Assembly (NCBI RefSeq): GCF_000003605.2
Contig: NW_003127384.1
Span: 8,559-21,747, forward strand
Direction of reading: 5' to 3'
Source of the DNA: Saccoglossus kowalevskii
Taxonomy: Eukaryota; Hemichordata; Enteropneusta; Harrimaniidae
Length of the DNA stretch: 13,189 bases
Shown: piece by piece, positions 1-9,230 of the stretch
Position numbering within the stretch: position 1 is the first letter of the stretch
Layout: every line of letters starts with the position of its first letter
Notes under the pieces: model-generated
The model's input: only the letters and a program-made list of their open reading frames with translations
Databases searched by the model: none
Told to the model about the DNA's origin: nothing
Made by a program: the position numbers and the translations under genes

Positions 1-1738
1 TTTACCTCAATATTTGTATTATTCCCAAGGTATTTTTTTCGTCAGTTGACGTCAGCAATTACTAGCTATTACCGCAAGTGTTTTGTATAGAATCGAACCG
101 AATGCAAATATATCATAGCGCTTGCCTCAAATGCTAATTTTGTTGACGCTACGCTATTCTATATCACTAGGACTCCTTGTGTGCGCTGATAGGTGATCCT
201 ATCCTGAAGTTTTTGACTGGATGATAATTCCGAAAAAATGAACACACATGAACTTGCCTGATTTGTGTTACTCGATGAGACTATGTTACGTATCACTGCT
301 CAGTCAGACAATTACATAATTAAAGCAATGTAAACAATTAACAGTGAATAAACACACTGTTATTTTACAAAGAAATACTGGACTTAAGACATGTTTAGTG
401 TAATACTAGGTTAATAAGTTTGACATTAATACAGCCACTTATCACATGTGAGTGCATTGAAATTGTATCCCACTTGTTAACTCATCTTATAGGCTGTTTC
501 GATGAGTAGGCTATATATGTTACTAATATAGCTACACATTATCGCCATTTATTCACAGTCAAAATAACTCACGCACATATAGGTTAAGTAAACAGAAGAA
601 AACTAAAGCGAAGAACTTGAAAGCGTTAGAAACAGGCCGAACAAATGTAGGTCTCAACTTCTATCTGAAGGTTTTATATCGAAATTCAACTCCGCGATTC
701 AGTAATTTAGCCATAATTCAGGTAATGATATAACGCACTTGCTAAACTACATGCTTATCGGGTAAACATACAGACTGTGTCTGTAACGCTTTGTGTACTT
801 ACACTGGCGACTTTGCATTACAGTTAACAGATAACACAAAACAAATAGTATCTGTTTTTTGGTACGCCTATCCTGTGGGAAGGGAGGATGGTTGTGCTGA
901 GTGGTATACATATCTCATTCACAACAGAAATTATATTGTTCGATTTTTTTACATACACATTATGATAAAAGCAGATTTACTTCATTGTAAAGTGCCTTGT
1001 GTACCCAGATCGTGTACTAATATGCTATTATAGGTCATGCAATTTTATTCTAAAGAAGGTAGAGTTTGCATATATATATATATATTTGTCAATTTTTATC
1101 AGTAATGTAATTCCACGCTGTCTGTTATTAGATGTTTCTAACTAAACAACTTCACTTTCATTATTTGCAACATCCACATCATTATCCTTTATTATGGCCA
1201 TTACGTTTTTTATCGTTTTACTCAAATAAAATAATTAACACAGTTATTCATCACACACTAGTAAATCGTTATTGTAATTTGGGTGATATAAAATGTTTAT
1301 CACATTTTGTCCAAATCAATTAAATTTCAGCTCTGAATTTGTTTGGGGCAACTCGGACGTGGTCAAAATGAACTTTTTGTTTCTAATTGGATTTATAAAT
1401 TGATATAAAATTGAAGGCATTCGCTCTGGAAAAAGTCATCATTATTGGGACTTTAATCCTTTTGGCAAAAAAATTTCAAGAATACAAAATAAACCTTCAA
1501 TGTTGGAAGAGCATACGTCCGTTTAGTATTTTCAAATCATCCTTCAGCACCATATCATTGACACTATTTCAGAAGTACATGATGAATTGTGTTTGCGTAA
1601 AAATGCTGTATCATTTAAATTTTGACATCTGATTGTATATAAATTGAAGCTGTATTATTCAGTTACATTGAATTTAAAATCAAAATAAATTAATGTTTAC
1701 TGTCAGTCTTGTGACTGATCGTATTAGTTTATTACTTA
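1..1738. other. AT-rich 3' flank, no gene recognised
   Basis: This stretch lies downstream of the minus-strand Ig pseudogene. The open frames in it (the longest about 80 codons, 791-1033 plus) have no ATG at their start, no recognisable domain and no convincing splice borders, so I leave them as chance. A short (TA)n run lies at about 1071-1086 and another AT-rich alternating patch at about 1771-1795. I see no tRNA, rRNA or transposon ends. Confidence 0.55.
1728..1733 (-). promoter_or_regulatory. putative polyadenylation signal AATAAA
   Basis: The minus strand reads AATAAA six bases after the proposed stop codon of the left Ig gene (TAA at 1741-1739). The spacing suits a very short 3' UTR. 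The hexamer is common by chance in DNA this AT-rich, so it supports the terminal exon only weakly. Confidence 0.35.
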
Positions 1739-1759
1739 TTAGCGTACATGATCCAGGGC
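1739..1759 (-). pseudogene. proposed terminal tail exon (ALDHVR-stop)
   Basis: After an acceptor (TATTAG ending at 1760) the minus strand reads six codons, Ala-Leu-Asp-His-Val-Arg, then TAA at 1741-1739. It fits the phase-0 end of the preceding exon across a 109-base intron, and AATAAA follows. With so few codons this is inferred from phase and acceptor only; another acceptor farther downstream is possible. Confidence 0.4.
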
Positions 1760-1868
1760 CTAATAGGATAATATATATAAAATATATATAAACACATTAA
1801 TTAGTTAATTAACTGATACATAGTATATGTAATTGTAAGACACCTATAAATTATTTTTCAAACATTAC

Positions 1869-1969
1869 CTTCCGTTTTGGTTTAGATCGCGTTTTGTCCA
1901 CCTGTGAATACATCAACTCGATATTTGCATCTCTGAGAGAAGGACTTGACGTGCTGCCAACTACATTAT
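1869..1969 (-). pseudogene. cytoplasmic tail exon with ITIM-like motif
   Basis: The exon lies between acceptor TATTTAG and donor GTAATG, enters in phase 1 and leaves in phase 0. It encodes 34 open codons, starting Asp-Asn-Val-Val-Gly-Ser and ending in a basic stretch (KTRSKPKRK). The segment LMYSQV fits the immunoreceptor tyrosine inhibitory consensus (I/V/L/S)xYxx(L/V/I), a site that in known receptors recruits SH2-domain phosphatases once phosphorylated. The match is to a short motif, so function is inference. A second acceptor-like CAG nearer the start of the intron end (about 1997) would place stop codons in frame and is less likely. Confidence 0.6.
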
Positions 1970-2160
1970 CTAAATATAACACCGGAAAAACGATCAACTG
2001 TTTTATACACAATAATTTATGTTATATAGTGAAATTCTTAGTTAAAATCACAATCGTTGATTTAAATATTCTAATATAAAATACTCGCATAGAATATACA
2101 CCAACAAATAATTTTATATAAAGTTGCTGAATATGAGGTGCATTGAGAAATTTTGTTGGG

Positions 2161-2180
2161 TATATATATATATATATATA
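2161..2180. repeat. (TA)10 microsatellite
   Basis: Twenty bases of perfect TA repeat lie inside the intron between the second and third tail exons of the left gene. It forces alternating Tyr and Ile codons in reading frames that cross it, so these frames are not genes. Confidence 0.9.
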
Positions 2181-2212
2181 CATCAATAAAATAAAATTAA
2201 CAATATGGTTAC

Positions 2213-2298
2213 CTTCGTACGACTGTGTTCCATATTCATTCTCTGTGCTTGTTATCTCAGCATTATCCAAATCTAAACCATCGGGATTACCTCTTCCA
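2213..2298 (-). pseudogene. cytoplasmic tail exon, acidic with two tyrosines
   Basis: Acceptor TTCTTCAG and donor GTAACC bound 86 bases that enter in phase 2 and leave in phase 1. The 28 codons are open and read Ser-Gly-Arg-Gly-Asn-Pro-Asp-Gly, then an acidic Ser/Thr-rich stretch with NEYGTQSYEG at the end. The two tyrosines sit in hydrophilic context typical of receptor tails but do not match ITIM or ITAM. Its phase fits both the preceding micro-exon and the next exon, which is the main support. Confidence 0.6.
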
Positions 2299-2411
2299 CT
2301 GAAGAATATAACGTATAAGAGTGGTTAAATATAGGTTATTAAAATTAATCGAAATATTGACTTTTACACTATATGCGAATATTTGAAAAACATGTCAGCA
2401 TTCATACTTGC

Positions 2412-2430
2412 CTCGTATTTATGTCTTCTA
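2412..2430 (-). pseudogene. 19-base tail micro-exon with GC donor
   Basis: The minus strand shows TTTGTTTCAG, then 19 bases encoding Val-Glu-Asp-Ile-Asn-Thr plus two bases, then GCAAGT. AG|GCAAGT is the textbook context for the minor GC-AG intron class. It enters in phase 1 and leaves in phase 2, exactly as the transmembrane exon before it and the exon after it require. It is too short to recognise by homology; the phase fit is the evidence. Confidence 0.5.
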
Positions 2431-2811
2431 CTGAAACAAAATTTATAGGCATTGTGTTAATAAAAGAGTAAAATATTGTGCGTACAATATAGCGGTCGAA
2501 ATCTGTGTGAACGGCGAAGAACATAATGTGAGTAATTTAGGACTCGACATAGTTATTGTTGTTGAATATGCAAATATGCCGTGTGACGATTATTGTCTAA
2601 CATTGAATGATAAGCTACGCCGAATTATTGACACAAATTTGAATCTGTCGCGAAAAATTTGCTAAAATAGTGTGCTATTGTTCTTTTTTTACTCTAGGGT
2701 CAAACAATACCGAAATAATATATATCACATATCACAGTTGCACATTTTATTTTGCAGACGAATTTAAATTAAATCAGTTTTTATAATCCATTTCGGAAAA
2801 ATGATACTTAC

Positions 2812-2925
2812 CTTTATTAAATCAATTATGATTTTTCTTCATCAATAAAAATATGAGACCTGCAGTTATAGCGACAACTCCGATGATGATCAAAATAGTA
2901 AAAAAAATCGCTCCACCAGATAGTG
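2812..2925 (-). pseudogene. transmembrane exon, interrupted by TGA after a short basic stretch
   Basis: After acceptor TTTAG the exon reads Ser-Leu-Ser-Gly-Gly and then about 24 uninterrupted hydrophobic or small residues (codons at about 2911-2840), followed by MKKNHN. Hydrophobic helix then basic stop-transfer residues is the type I membrane pattern. TGA at 2824-2822 is in frame, three codons and one base before a strong donor (GTAAGT) that leaves in phase 1. Since coherent coding exons follow, I read the TGA as a mutated sense codon. The alternative is a genuine stop giving a six-residue tail, with the later exons used only in alternative transcripts. E5 upstream is also broken. Confidence 0.78.
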
Positions 2926-3041
2926 CTAAACTAATAATAAGTTAATATCAGGTTAGACACAATTGTATTGATAACATATTTGAGACGTAATCAAGAACGA
3001 AGTTTGGGATATTTACAACTTGTTATAATACATATACTTAC

Positions 3042-3335
3042 ACGAATCTATACTGAGGGCTACTGGGTCACTGTATTCATCCATGTGTATTTAGTCACAA
3101 AATATCGTAGTTGCAGCGCATATATAATCGCCTTCCTCTGAGCTGGTGAACTCGTCAATTGTGTGGGATATTTCTGTCACATCATTTGCTTCAACGAGAA
3201 TGGTGTTGCTGTCAATATGTGTTATCGACATATTGAATGGATTTGGATTACCATCTGATGCTGTACACGTCAATGTCACAGTATCCCATTCATCCACTGA
3301 TTGCGAAGTTGTTGTAAGATTGATATTGAACGAAT
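3042..3335 (-). pseudogene. Ig domain exon E5 (membrane-proximal) with in-frame TAA
   Basis: This phase 1-1 exon of 98 codons lies between TTTCACAG and GTAAGT. It carries an Ig-fold pattern: B-strand TVTLTCTASDGNPNP, and F-strand EEGDYICAATT. The canonical C-strand tryptophan is missing; the matching region reads FNMSITHID. After TIFCD a TAA at 3093-3091 interrupts the frame, yet the same frame resumes with DEYSDPVALSID to the donor, so the stop looks like a point lesion in the G-strand. If ever translated this far, the stop would give a protein lacking the membrane anchor. It is the last Ig domain before the transmembrane exon. Confidence 0.75.
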
Positions 3336-3513
3336 CTGTGAAAGTGATAATTAATTAATCAATATATCAATCAACGGGATGTTTATTTGAAAAATGGAAA
3401 CTCAATTATTGTCTGATTTTCGTTAAAAATAATTGTTTAATATATTTCACATAAATAAAATGTAGCTGACATAGTGACATTCATACTTATTGTACGCATT
3501 CATATTTATTTAC

Positions 3514-3780
3514 ACTGTATATTAGTAATGTTGCAAGTTGCAGTATCACTGCCTGTTGTTGTGTCCCAAAACGTGTTTTCTGCATAACAGGTGTACACCC
3601 CACTTTGGCTTCGTTGCACTTCACTCAAAAAAAGAGTACTCTCAGTTTGTTTATCATATGTTGGCGTTATCCAGTACACATCAGGTAGCGGATTGCCAAC
3701 TGCATGGAATTTTACTTGATAGTCTTTTCCCTCAACGACACAACCCACACTATCGTTGCTTACAGTTGCTTCTGGTGGAA
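3514..3780 (-). pseudogene. Ig domain exon E4, open, B-strand cysteine missing
   Basis: The exon (89 codons, phase 1-1) lies between GATTCAG and GTAAAT and has no stop. C-strand is DVYWITP, and the F-strand is SGVYTCYAENTFWD. The B-strand, normally with Cys, reads YQVKFHAVGNP with Phe at that position; TTC for TGC would be one base. The plus-strand E4 has Cys there (IAECLVDSNP). Cysteines near the start (VGC) and the end (TATC) could form a different A-G strand bridge. It lies between E3 and E5 in the disabled gene, so its open frame alone does not imply function. Confidence 0.8.
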
Positions 3781-4013
3781 CTGAATCGAGAAATATAATT
3801 ATATACACAGGAAGTACTAGTATTGAAACACAGAATCAATTAGAACACATTTCATTTAGCAAGCCATTATATTAAGTATTCTACATTGTTCCTTCTTCTT
3901 GCAGAACCGTGGTACTATCTGATTATATATCGTGACATGAATCAACAATTACTGCACAAATTAATACAGGATAGATTGACACATGATGACTTTATTTTAT
4001 TATTTTTACTTAC

Positions 4014-4301
4014 ATTGGACATCAATAAACAAGTTGGCGATTTCAATACCAACTGAACTATCCCAAAACGTGTTTGTAGCTTCACATATGTAATTCTCTC
4101 TTTCGTATCTTTTAATGTTGCTAAATTCTAGAATACCATCTGCGCTGATTGTTGTTTTATTATTTGGATCTCTCCACGTTAAGCTATCTACGCCAGGATT
4201 CGTCTCAACCACTGTGCACGTAGCAGTAAAGTCGTCACCCTCAATAACCGCACCAGAATCGTCTGCATTACCATCCACGTCTACTTCCAGTATAGGAGCA
4301 A
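4014..4301 (-). pseudogene. Ig domain exon E3, open
   Basis: The exon of 96 codons (phase 1-1) follows a rather weak acceptor (ACGATAG) and ends at GTAAGT. It is a clear I-set/C2-like Ig domain: start APILEVDVDGNADDSG, B-strand FTATCTVVETNP, C-strand DSLTWRDP, F-strand ENYICEATNTFWDSS, G-strand end LFIDVQ. No stop or frameshift is seen. Against the plus-strand E3 it is only about half identical in amino acids, far less than E1 or E2. The LFIDVQ ending joins by phase to Phe-Pro-Pro at the start of E4. Confidence 0.85.
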
Positions 4302-4724
4302 CTATCGTAATCGTAATCAAAAATGCACAAAATTATTATAAAAATCAACACATAGCATATTTAGAAATAAAACAAAGTAGAAACACTGCGTCATGTCAGT
4401 AACACAACCGTCAATCCGTTTAGTCTGAGTTTAATCATTCCTCAAAGACAACTATATTCATACGAACGAGGATATCATATAAACTATGCATTAATAGTCA
4501 ACCTAGATCAAATGTAGAGGATTTGTAATAATGTAACGGCGAATTCGTGTACGGATATATACATTTGTGTTTAACATGCAATTTCCGCTAAGGTCAAACG
4601 ACGTCTCCCTTACATCACAACCCTTGTCGTTTGACTCCTGTAAATGATATTAATCTTATGCTGCTATACTAAACTCGTTCCAAACTTATACATGTTATTT
4701 CATTATTTAATTATTTAGACTTAC

Positions 4725-5013
4725 ATTGTACATCCATATGAATTTTATCTTCACATGAGACTAGTGACCATTTTGGACGGGGTAAAGTATAATGTTCTAT
4801 ATATCATACAGTCATATACATCATTATTGTTGTTTTTATATAATACTGTTCATGTATTTTCCATACCAGTCTTTCTCATAACCTCCGAGTTATTTTTGTA
4901 CCACACTAAATCACCTGGTGCACTGTCGTCCAAATCCATAATGCAACTCAATGTTACGTTGTTACCAGCAATTACGGTGACAGCAGGTTCAACTGTACAG
5001 TTTGGATGACTAT
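4725..5013 (-). pseudogene. Ig domain exon E2 with TGA stop and frameshift
   Basis: This is nearly base-for-base the same as the plus-strand E2, with the same phase 1 borders (TTATAG acceptor, GTAAGT donor). The start DSHPNCTVEPAVTVIAGNN, the B-strand Cys and DLVWY are intact. Compared with the plus copy it has a 3-base loss creating ACA-TGA (stop at 4852-4850) and, after YDC, a 4-base insertion near 4794-4807. The net length of 289 against 288 bases breaks the frame. These lesions alone would end translation inside the second domain. The antisense open frame here is a mirror effect, repeated in the other arm only because the arms are alike. Confidence 0.85.
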
Positions 5014-6800
5014 CTATAAACAAATATTTCGATATATTTAATCTCTAATACTATGATAAAAACAAGAGCAAATTTCGTAATATATAAATATAATATATTG
5101 CTACTCAATACAAACAATACACGTTTGCTGAACAAACTGTTACATGTTGATCATCCACTTATAAACATATAACATATTCTACTGGAATTAACATCATACC
5201 TAATTGATAACATTTGGAGCAGAAAAGAAAAAAAAAAACTAGTTCAGAATAAATGAACGCAAATCAATAGACTTTTTATTAATACATTATATGAAATTAC
5301 ATAACAGTGGAATAGTACATTATGAACCTCATGCCACTGGTATTGCCCAAACGTAAGACACGTTTAGAAGTATATCACTTAAAGGTCACATGAATTGCAA
5401 TGTCTCTGTATGTAGTGATGAATATCATTTAACAAGAATACATCATATTCCCATTTATTCAATAATTCAATTTTGTCTTCAAATTGTTTTAATTACAAAT
5501 CGGCGAGCAAAAGTACTGTTTTTAATGGAGCTTATTTCACGTATATTTTCGATTTAGTTTTATTATAATTTCCATTGTAAATCAGTATCATAGACTAATG
5601 GATAATTCAATAGTTAGAAGCTACAAATTATCAATATTGGATGGATGTGTTTTTGTCACACACGATATGAAACACTATTGCTTTCTTGGCTAGCATGACT
5701 GAGTGATGTCCATACTTAATATATATGTCCCACATGAAATGAATTTGTGAAGAATTGAATTAACTGTTCAATATTACCAGTACGTATAATTTACATATTT
5801 ATGAGAAAACGCCCGCGAACATAGAAAAATATTTGCTCAAGTATAATGTTTAGGATACGAGAATGTCATAAAATTGCCTTTTCTTTTTTTGAGCAATGCT
5901 AAATCTCCCAACTAAAATAACCTAGCTTAAGTTAGAATAACCAACTCGTTCGCACAGAAAATGAATGGGCATTCCAACCACAACATAACATTTAGGAAAA
6001 GTATAATATGTTGTTGTGTAACATACACGAACGTACATATATACTACTAACGAAATAAACAACAACAAGCACTACTCATACTATTAATTCAACTTACATT
6101 TTGTAGTAACCAAATATGTTGGCATTGAACAAGACAGTATATTGTGAACTACATTCTACCTATACGATACATGCATTTGCATATCTTAAAAAGTCATGCT
6201 TAATCAATTCCGACTTCTGTACTGAACAATTTAGAATGAAATAGGATGGCAATTATAATGTCTGCTTCATCAAGTTCATTTTATAAATTTTGTAGCATAA
6301 CAGTTGAATTTATTATTTATAGAAACAATTTGCATTTTGGAAGAACACAACGTGCATGGACAAACGATATGAAGACGGATGAGCGGTCTCACTATTGTTT
6401 CAAATATTATAATGGTCATCAAAACGTATATTGAATGCGGAAATGTAATGCAAATAGGCCCCTCTATCTAGAGTCATTTTCAACAAAAATAAGTGAAATA
6501 CGTTATTTAGATTCCGCGACATGAGGGTTTCAAAATTGCTACGTTCTAAAAGCTTATTTAACGTTAACTTTACTGTCTTGATTTACTCTCTCCGGCAATG
6601 ACAATTTAGGCAATGGTGTATCTACTGTTGCTTTTCACGTACACCTGTATCGAGAGTACTTTCATTATCTACTTTAACATAATCTACAAATTTGTAACAT
6701 AAATGAAGATATGCAGACATTTATGAGAAACGTGTATTTCATTAATTTCTTATTTACGCCAAAGTCAAGTAAAGTATTATTGCACATCGGTTGACCATAC
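5014..6800 (-). other. intron between E1 and E2 of the left gene, no other gene seen
   Basis: Both ends of this 1787-base intron match the plus-strand intron: about 150 bases next to E1 (around 6640-6800) and about 60 bases next to E2 (5014-5075). The middle has no counterpart and is AT-rich. I found no relic exon, RNA gene or terminal repeats in it. A plus-strand ATG frame at 6246-6434 has no recognisable domain and is treated as chance. Confidence 0.6.
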
Positions 6801-7114
6801 CTATTACAAACAGATTTGCTGACGCAGCATGATTGTTATTATAAGCATCCTCGCAACTGAAAGAGTCTTCTTCTTCTTTGTCTGCATCATATATCCGTAA
6901 ATTCTCTTCACCAACAACCTTGTAGCCAGTGACACCAGGTAAGAGGTCATGATCGTCTGCTATCACTACTCCACCCTTGTGCCAAAACACTTTAACTGGA
7001 GCACTACCGTCACACAACTACAGTTCAGCTGCGTATCGTGGGTAATAATCACAAGGCCGTCAACCGGCGTCTCATCAAAGGCAAGGTCCGGTGAGACAGC
7101 AGTGATGCATGTAC
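6801..7114 (-). pseudogene. Ig domain exon E1 (membrane-distal) with 1-base deletion
   Basis: Between TTTTACAG and GTATGG lie 314 bases that align along their full length to the plus-strand E1 of 324 bases. Two length changes explain the difference: a 9-base in-frame loss (residues EFN after GEEN) and a 1-base loss near 7009-7017, just after the B-strand TQLNCS. The deletion splits the domain over two frames: FDETPVDGLVIITHD in one, GSAPVKVFWHKGG to SFSCEDAYNNNH in the other. A functional first domain is therefore impossible as read. A sequencing error in a short GT-rich run is the obvious alternative. Confidence 0.85.
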
Positions 7115-8760
7115 CTGTAAAAGAAACATGTAATAAAAAAAAAAAAACTTTTACAAATGCGAAATCGTTTCTTGAAATGTGCTTGGTACTGTAATTTCCA
7201 CTATTCACTGTGAAACTATATTTGTAGTGGCTCTGGCAATTTGTTTTCCCTCAGGCTATGTTGGTACTTTTGAGATTGATGAAATAACATTTGATTCGTT
7301 ATACCTGTCAACTTGATAAAAACACAGGGATGTGATACATTTGTGTCAGAGTTGACATTGTATTGCTTTAAAAAGCATTACAAAAACGAAATCAATGCGA
7401 ACGAAGAGTGATAGCTTCACAGAACAATATCTGAATAGCATGACTCAAAATATATGATCGACATATTAAACCTTTGATGTCAATGCGAGTGTGCGATATC
7501 ATGTCTCATGTAATAATGGGCTTGACAAGATATTGATAGTTCAATATTCAATACAATAGACATAGCCTATATACATGTACATATAAATAGCTGAAAGTTA
7601 CTCTACCTAAAATGAAGATACACCAATAATAGTTTTGATCCTATCTTCTGTTTCTCGACATGTTTAGTTCAAGCACGAACAATGGCCTCTAAGCAAACGG
7701 ATAAGTGGAATGTTATCGGCGTTGGCGCTGTTCTTTATAATTTATATTGGTGTTATTTATTTGTAGCGTGAACTATCAATAGGAATTATACAGTCATACA
7801 AACATAACATGTGCACATGCGTACACTCATACGCACCTGATTGGGTGTTGAATTTTGTGTAAAAATAATTAAGCGTATAATTATATGAAATGCAATCTCA
7901 ACATAAAGAGTCAGGTGAATAGGACATGTATTTATCATTTAAGTAGTGTATGTTTTAATACAGTGCTATGCGTGAATCATTACTTGCATCGAGATATCTG
8001 TAATATCTGTGATATTAAAATGAGAAGATGAAAATGACAGAATGTGATGTTAATATAACTTCAAACGGTAAAAAGCACAGGTATCCGCCACTTATGCTTT
8101 TTTATTTATAATGCGGGCAAGGATTATATATTATTTATCCAATATTATCCAATACCACATGGTTCAATTCTATACCCTATAATTTTTTTTTCAATTTATA
8201 ATTAGTTAACACCTTCCAATTCAAATAAACATAATAGCGCTAACTACGATTAATAATTATTTCAGCGAATCTGCGACTTATGCAAAATCAACCAACCAAT
8301 CTTGGTAAAACTTTACATGGTACAAGTAATGTCCTGATATTGATGGTAGATAGAGGGCGTACTTTCACACTTCTGTTTGGATGTGACCATTAATTCTGAG
8401 TTAAAACGACGATTCAGACATTATGCTTTCGACATTGTGAAATTATGACGTTTTCTATTAAGTTATTGTTTATACAGTTGTTGTAGCTTCATTCAGCTTC
8501 TTTCAGTCTAAGTTCAGACAGATGAAATGCAAAAAATATCGAGAATGTAGGGAATTAATCTTTTACTGTAGTAATTGGTTGTCTTGTGCAATTGGTAAAT
8601 ATTAAAATTGTGTGCAAATGGAATGCATTTCATTATGAGTTTTCTTGCCAAAATCAGTTGTTTTCAAGTTTTATCCCCAAAACCAAAAAAAAAATCACAA
8701 CGCCGAACACGGATAGTTTTCATTGTAGTGTTACTTTCACTATAGTTGAATGATAAATAA

Positions 8761-8852
<92 letters not shown>

Positions 8853-8977
8853 ATATCTCTGATCAACAATCAATCATTGTATGGCAAATCATACATAACA
8901 CTGCCACCAACGTTCCACATCGGTGATATATCATTACGGTGAATGGGACACAGCATAAGTCCATATAGGAACTAAAT
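7115..8977. other. shared upstream region between two head-to-head genes
   Basis: No coding exon is firmly supported here. It must hold the promoter and signal-peptide exon of the left gene if these exist, but I cannot place them. Two small frames are noted: a minus-strand hydrophobic frame at 7346-7441 (31 codons, starts MLFRYCS), which lacks a good phase-1 donor, and a plus-strand frame at 7682-7771 (29 codons, starts MASKQTDKW), whose only decent donor is in the wrong phase. An A-rich run lies at about 7134-7147. No TATA box can be told from the AT-rich background. Confidence 0.4.
8763..8854. repeat. (AAAT)n microsatellite, about 23 units
   Basis: An almost perfect AAAT tetranucleotide tract of about 92 bases lies in the spacer between the two inverted arms, a little upstream of the first signal-peptide candidate. 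The minus-strand open frame through it (repeating YLFI) is an artefact. Tracts of this kind vary in length between individuals and are prone to slippage. Confidence 0.95.
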
Positions 8978-9020
8978 ATGTCCACACGATGTTATTGGTG
9001 CTATTGGTTTACAATTCTAG
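8978..9020 (+). CDS. candidate signal-peptide exon A of the right gene
   Basis: ATG at 8978 opens MSTRCYWCYWFTIL and reaches CTAG|GTATGA, a reasonable donor in phase 1, exactly the phase E1 needs. Joined to E1 it continues Gly-Thr-Cys-Ile-Thr-Ala-Val, which would make a 20-residue aromatic-rich signal sequence with possible cleavage after CITA. The intron would be 968 bases and would contain the E1 relic at 9171-9230. The hydrophobic core is unusual in composition, and candidate B competes with it. Confidence 0.35.
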
Positions 9021-9170
9021 GTATGATACTTTTATCCTAATACATTGTCACTGATAATACAGCAGTAACTGAAAACTATATATTTAATATGTGCACCGCC
9101 ACTTACAGCTGTAACACCCTAATAGTTATAATATATTGGCGTTATAGTTGGAGGCGCAAGGGATTATCAT

Positions 9171-9230
9171 AATGAGGCGCCAGTTGACAGTCGTGTAATT
9201 ATTAACCATGATACACAGTTAAATTGTCGG
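9171..9230 (+). pseudogene. relic of the 5' half of Ig exon E1
   Basis: About 57 bases here match the part of E1 that encodes DETPVDSLVIITHNTQLNC; by eye roughly 47 are identical, and the frame reads NEAPVDSRVIINHDTQLNC. Similarity stops straight after the B-strand Cys codon, and the stretch upstream only vaguely resembles the exon start, without a good acceptor. It is a third, truncated E1 copy in plus orientation, sitting upstream of the intact plus-strand E1. It cannot encode an Ig fold. Confidence 0.8.

Larger units (their letters stand above)
1739..7114 (-). pseudogene. Ig-superfamily receptor with transmembrane segment and ITIM-like tail, disabled copy
   Basis: Ten exons can be joined on the minus strand: five Ig domains (E1-E5), one transmembrane exon and four small cytoplasmic exons. 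All borders are GT-AG except one GC-AG, and all phases agree (1,1,1,1,1,1,2,1,0). The ancestral product would be a type I membrane protein with five extracellular Ig domains and a tail of about 75 residues. As read, it cannot be made: E1 has a 1-base deletion near 7009-7017, E2 has an in-frame TGA (4852-4850) and a 4-base insertion near 4794-4807, E5 has TAA (3093-3091) and the transmembrane exon has TGA (2824-2822). E3 and E4 stay open. No signal-peptide exon was identified upstream. Preserved splice sites argue for recent inactivation. A poor assembly or allele-specific lesions are the alternative. It is head-to-head with the intact-looking plus-strand copy. Confidence 0.82.
4725..7114 (-). 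repeat. left arm of a large inverted duplication (E1-intron-E2)
   Basis: This block pairs in inverted orientation with 9989-11604. Exons match at roughly nine bases in ten by eye, and both intron ends match too. Homology begins at the E1 acceptor and ends at the E2 donor. Sequence upstream of E1 and downstream of E2 differs between the arms. The spacer is about 2.9 kb. Confidence 0.8.

Noticed and set aside
791-1033. Plus-strand 80-codon frame with several Trp and Cys
   Set aside because: It starts at TTG, lacks splice borders and Ig-strand patterns, and no family is recognised.
2022-2212. Extension of the tail exon ending at 2213 into the following sequence
   Set aside because: The extension crosses a donor (GTAACC) and a TA microsatellite, giving repeated Tyr-Ile; the next exon fits in phase after splicing.
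4755-5009. Plus-strand open frame of 84 codons, similar to a minus-strand frame at 11321-11506
   Set aside because: Both are antisense to E2. They resemble each other only because E2 is duplicated, and neither looks like a known domain.
7115-7208. Minus-strand frame running into E1 that looks like a signal peptide (VFFFLLHVSFTG)
   Set aside because: It is the polypyrimidine tract of the E1 acceptor read as codons. It has no ATG, only a GTG start.
7265-7371. Minus-strand ATG frame (MSTLTQMYH) ending near donor GTATAAC, resembling the start of candidate exon A
   Set aside because: An in-frame TGA precedes the donor, the phase is 0 rather than 1, and only the first three residues match.
7346-7441. 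Minus-strand hydrophobic frame MLFRYCS... as signal-peptide exon of the left gene
   Set aside because: The good donor-like site in it (GTAATG) is in phase 0 and E1 needs phase 1; the phase-1 site GTCAAC is a poor donor.
7682-7771. Plus-strand 29-codon frame starting MASKQTDKW with a hydrophobic end
   Set aside because: No phase-1 donor, no domain, and no counterpart in the other arm; not enough to call a gene.
8664-8873. Minus-strand frame of repeated YLFI
   Set aside because: Translation of the AAAT microsatellite; low complexity, not a protein.
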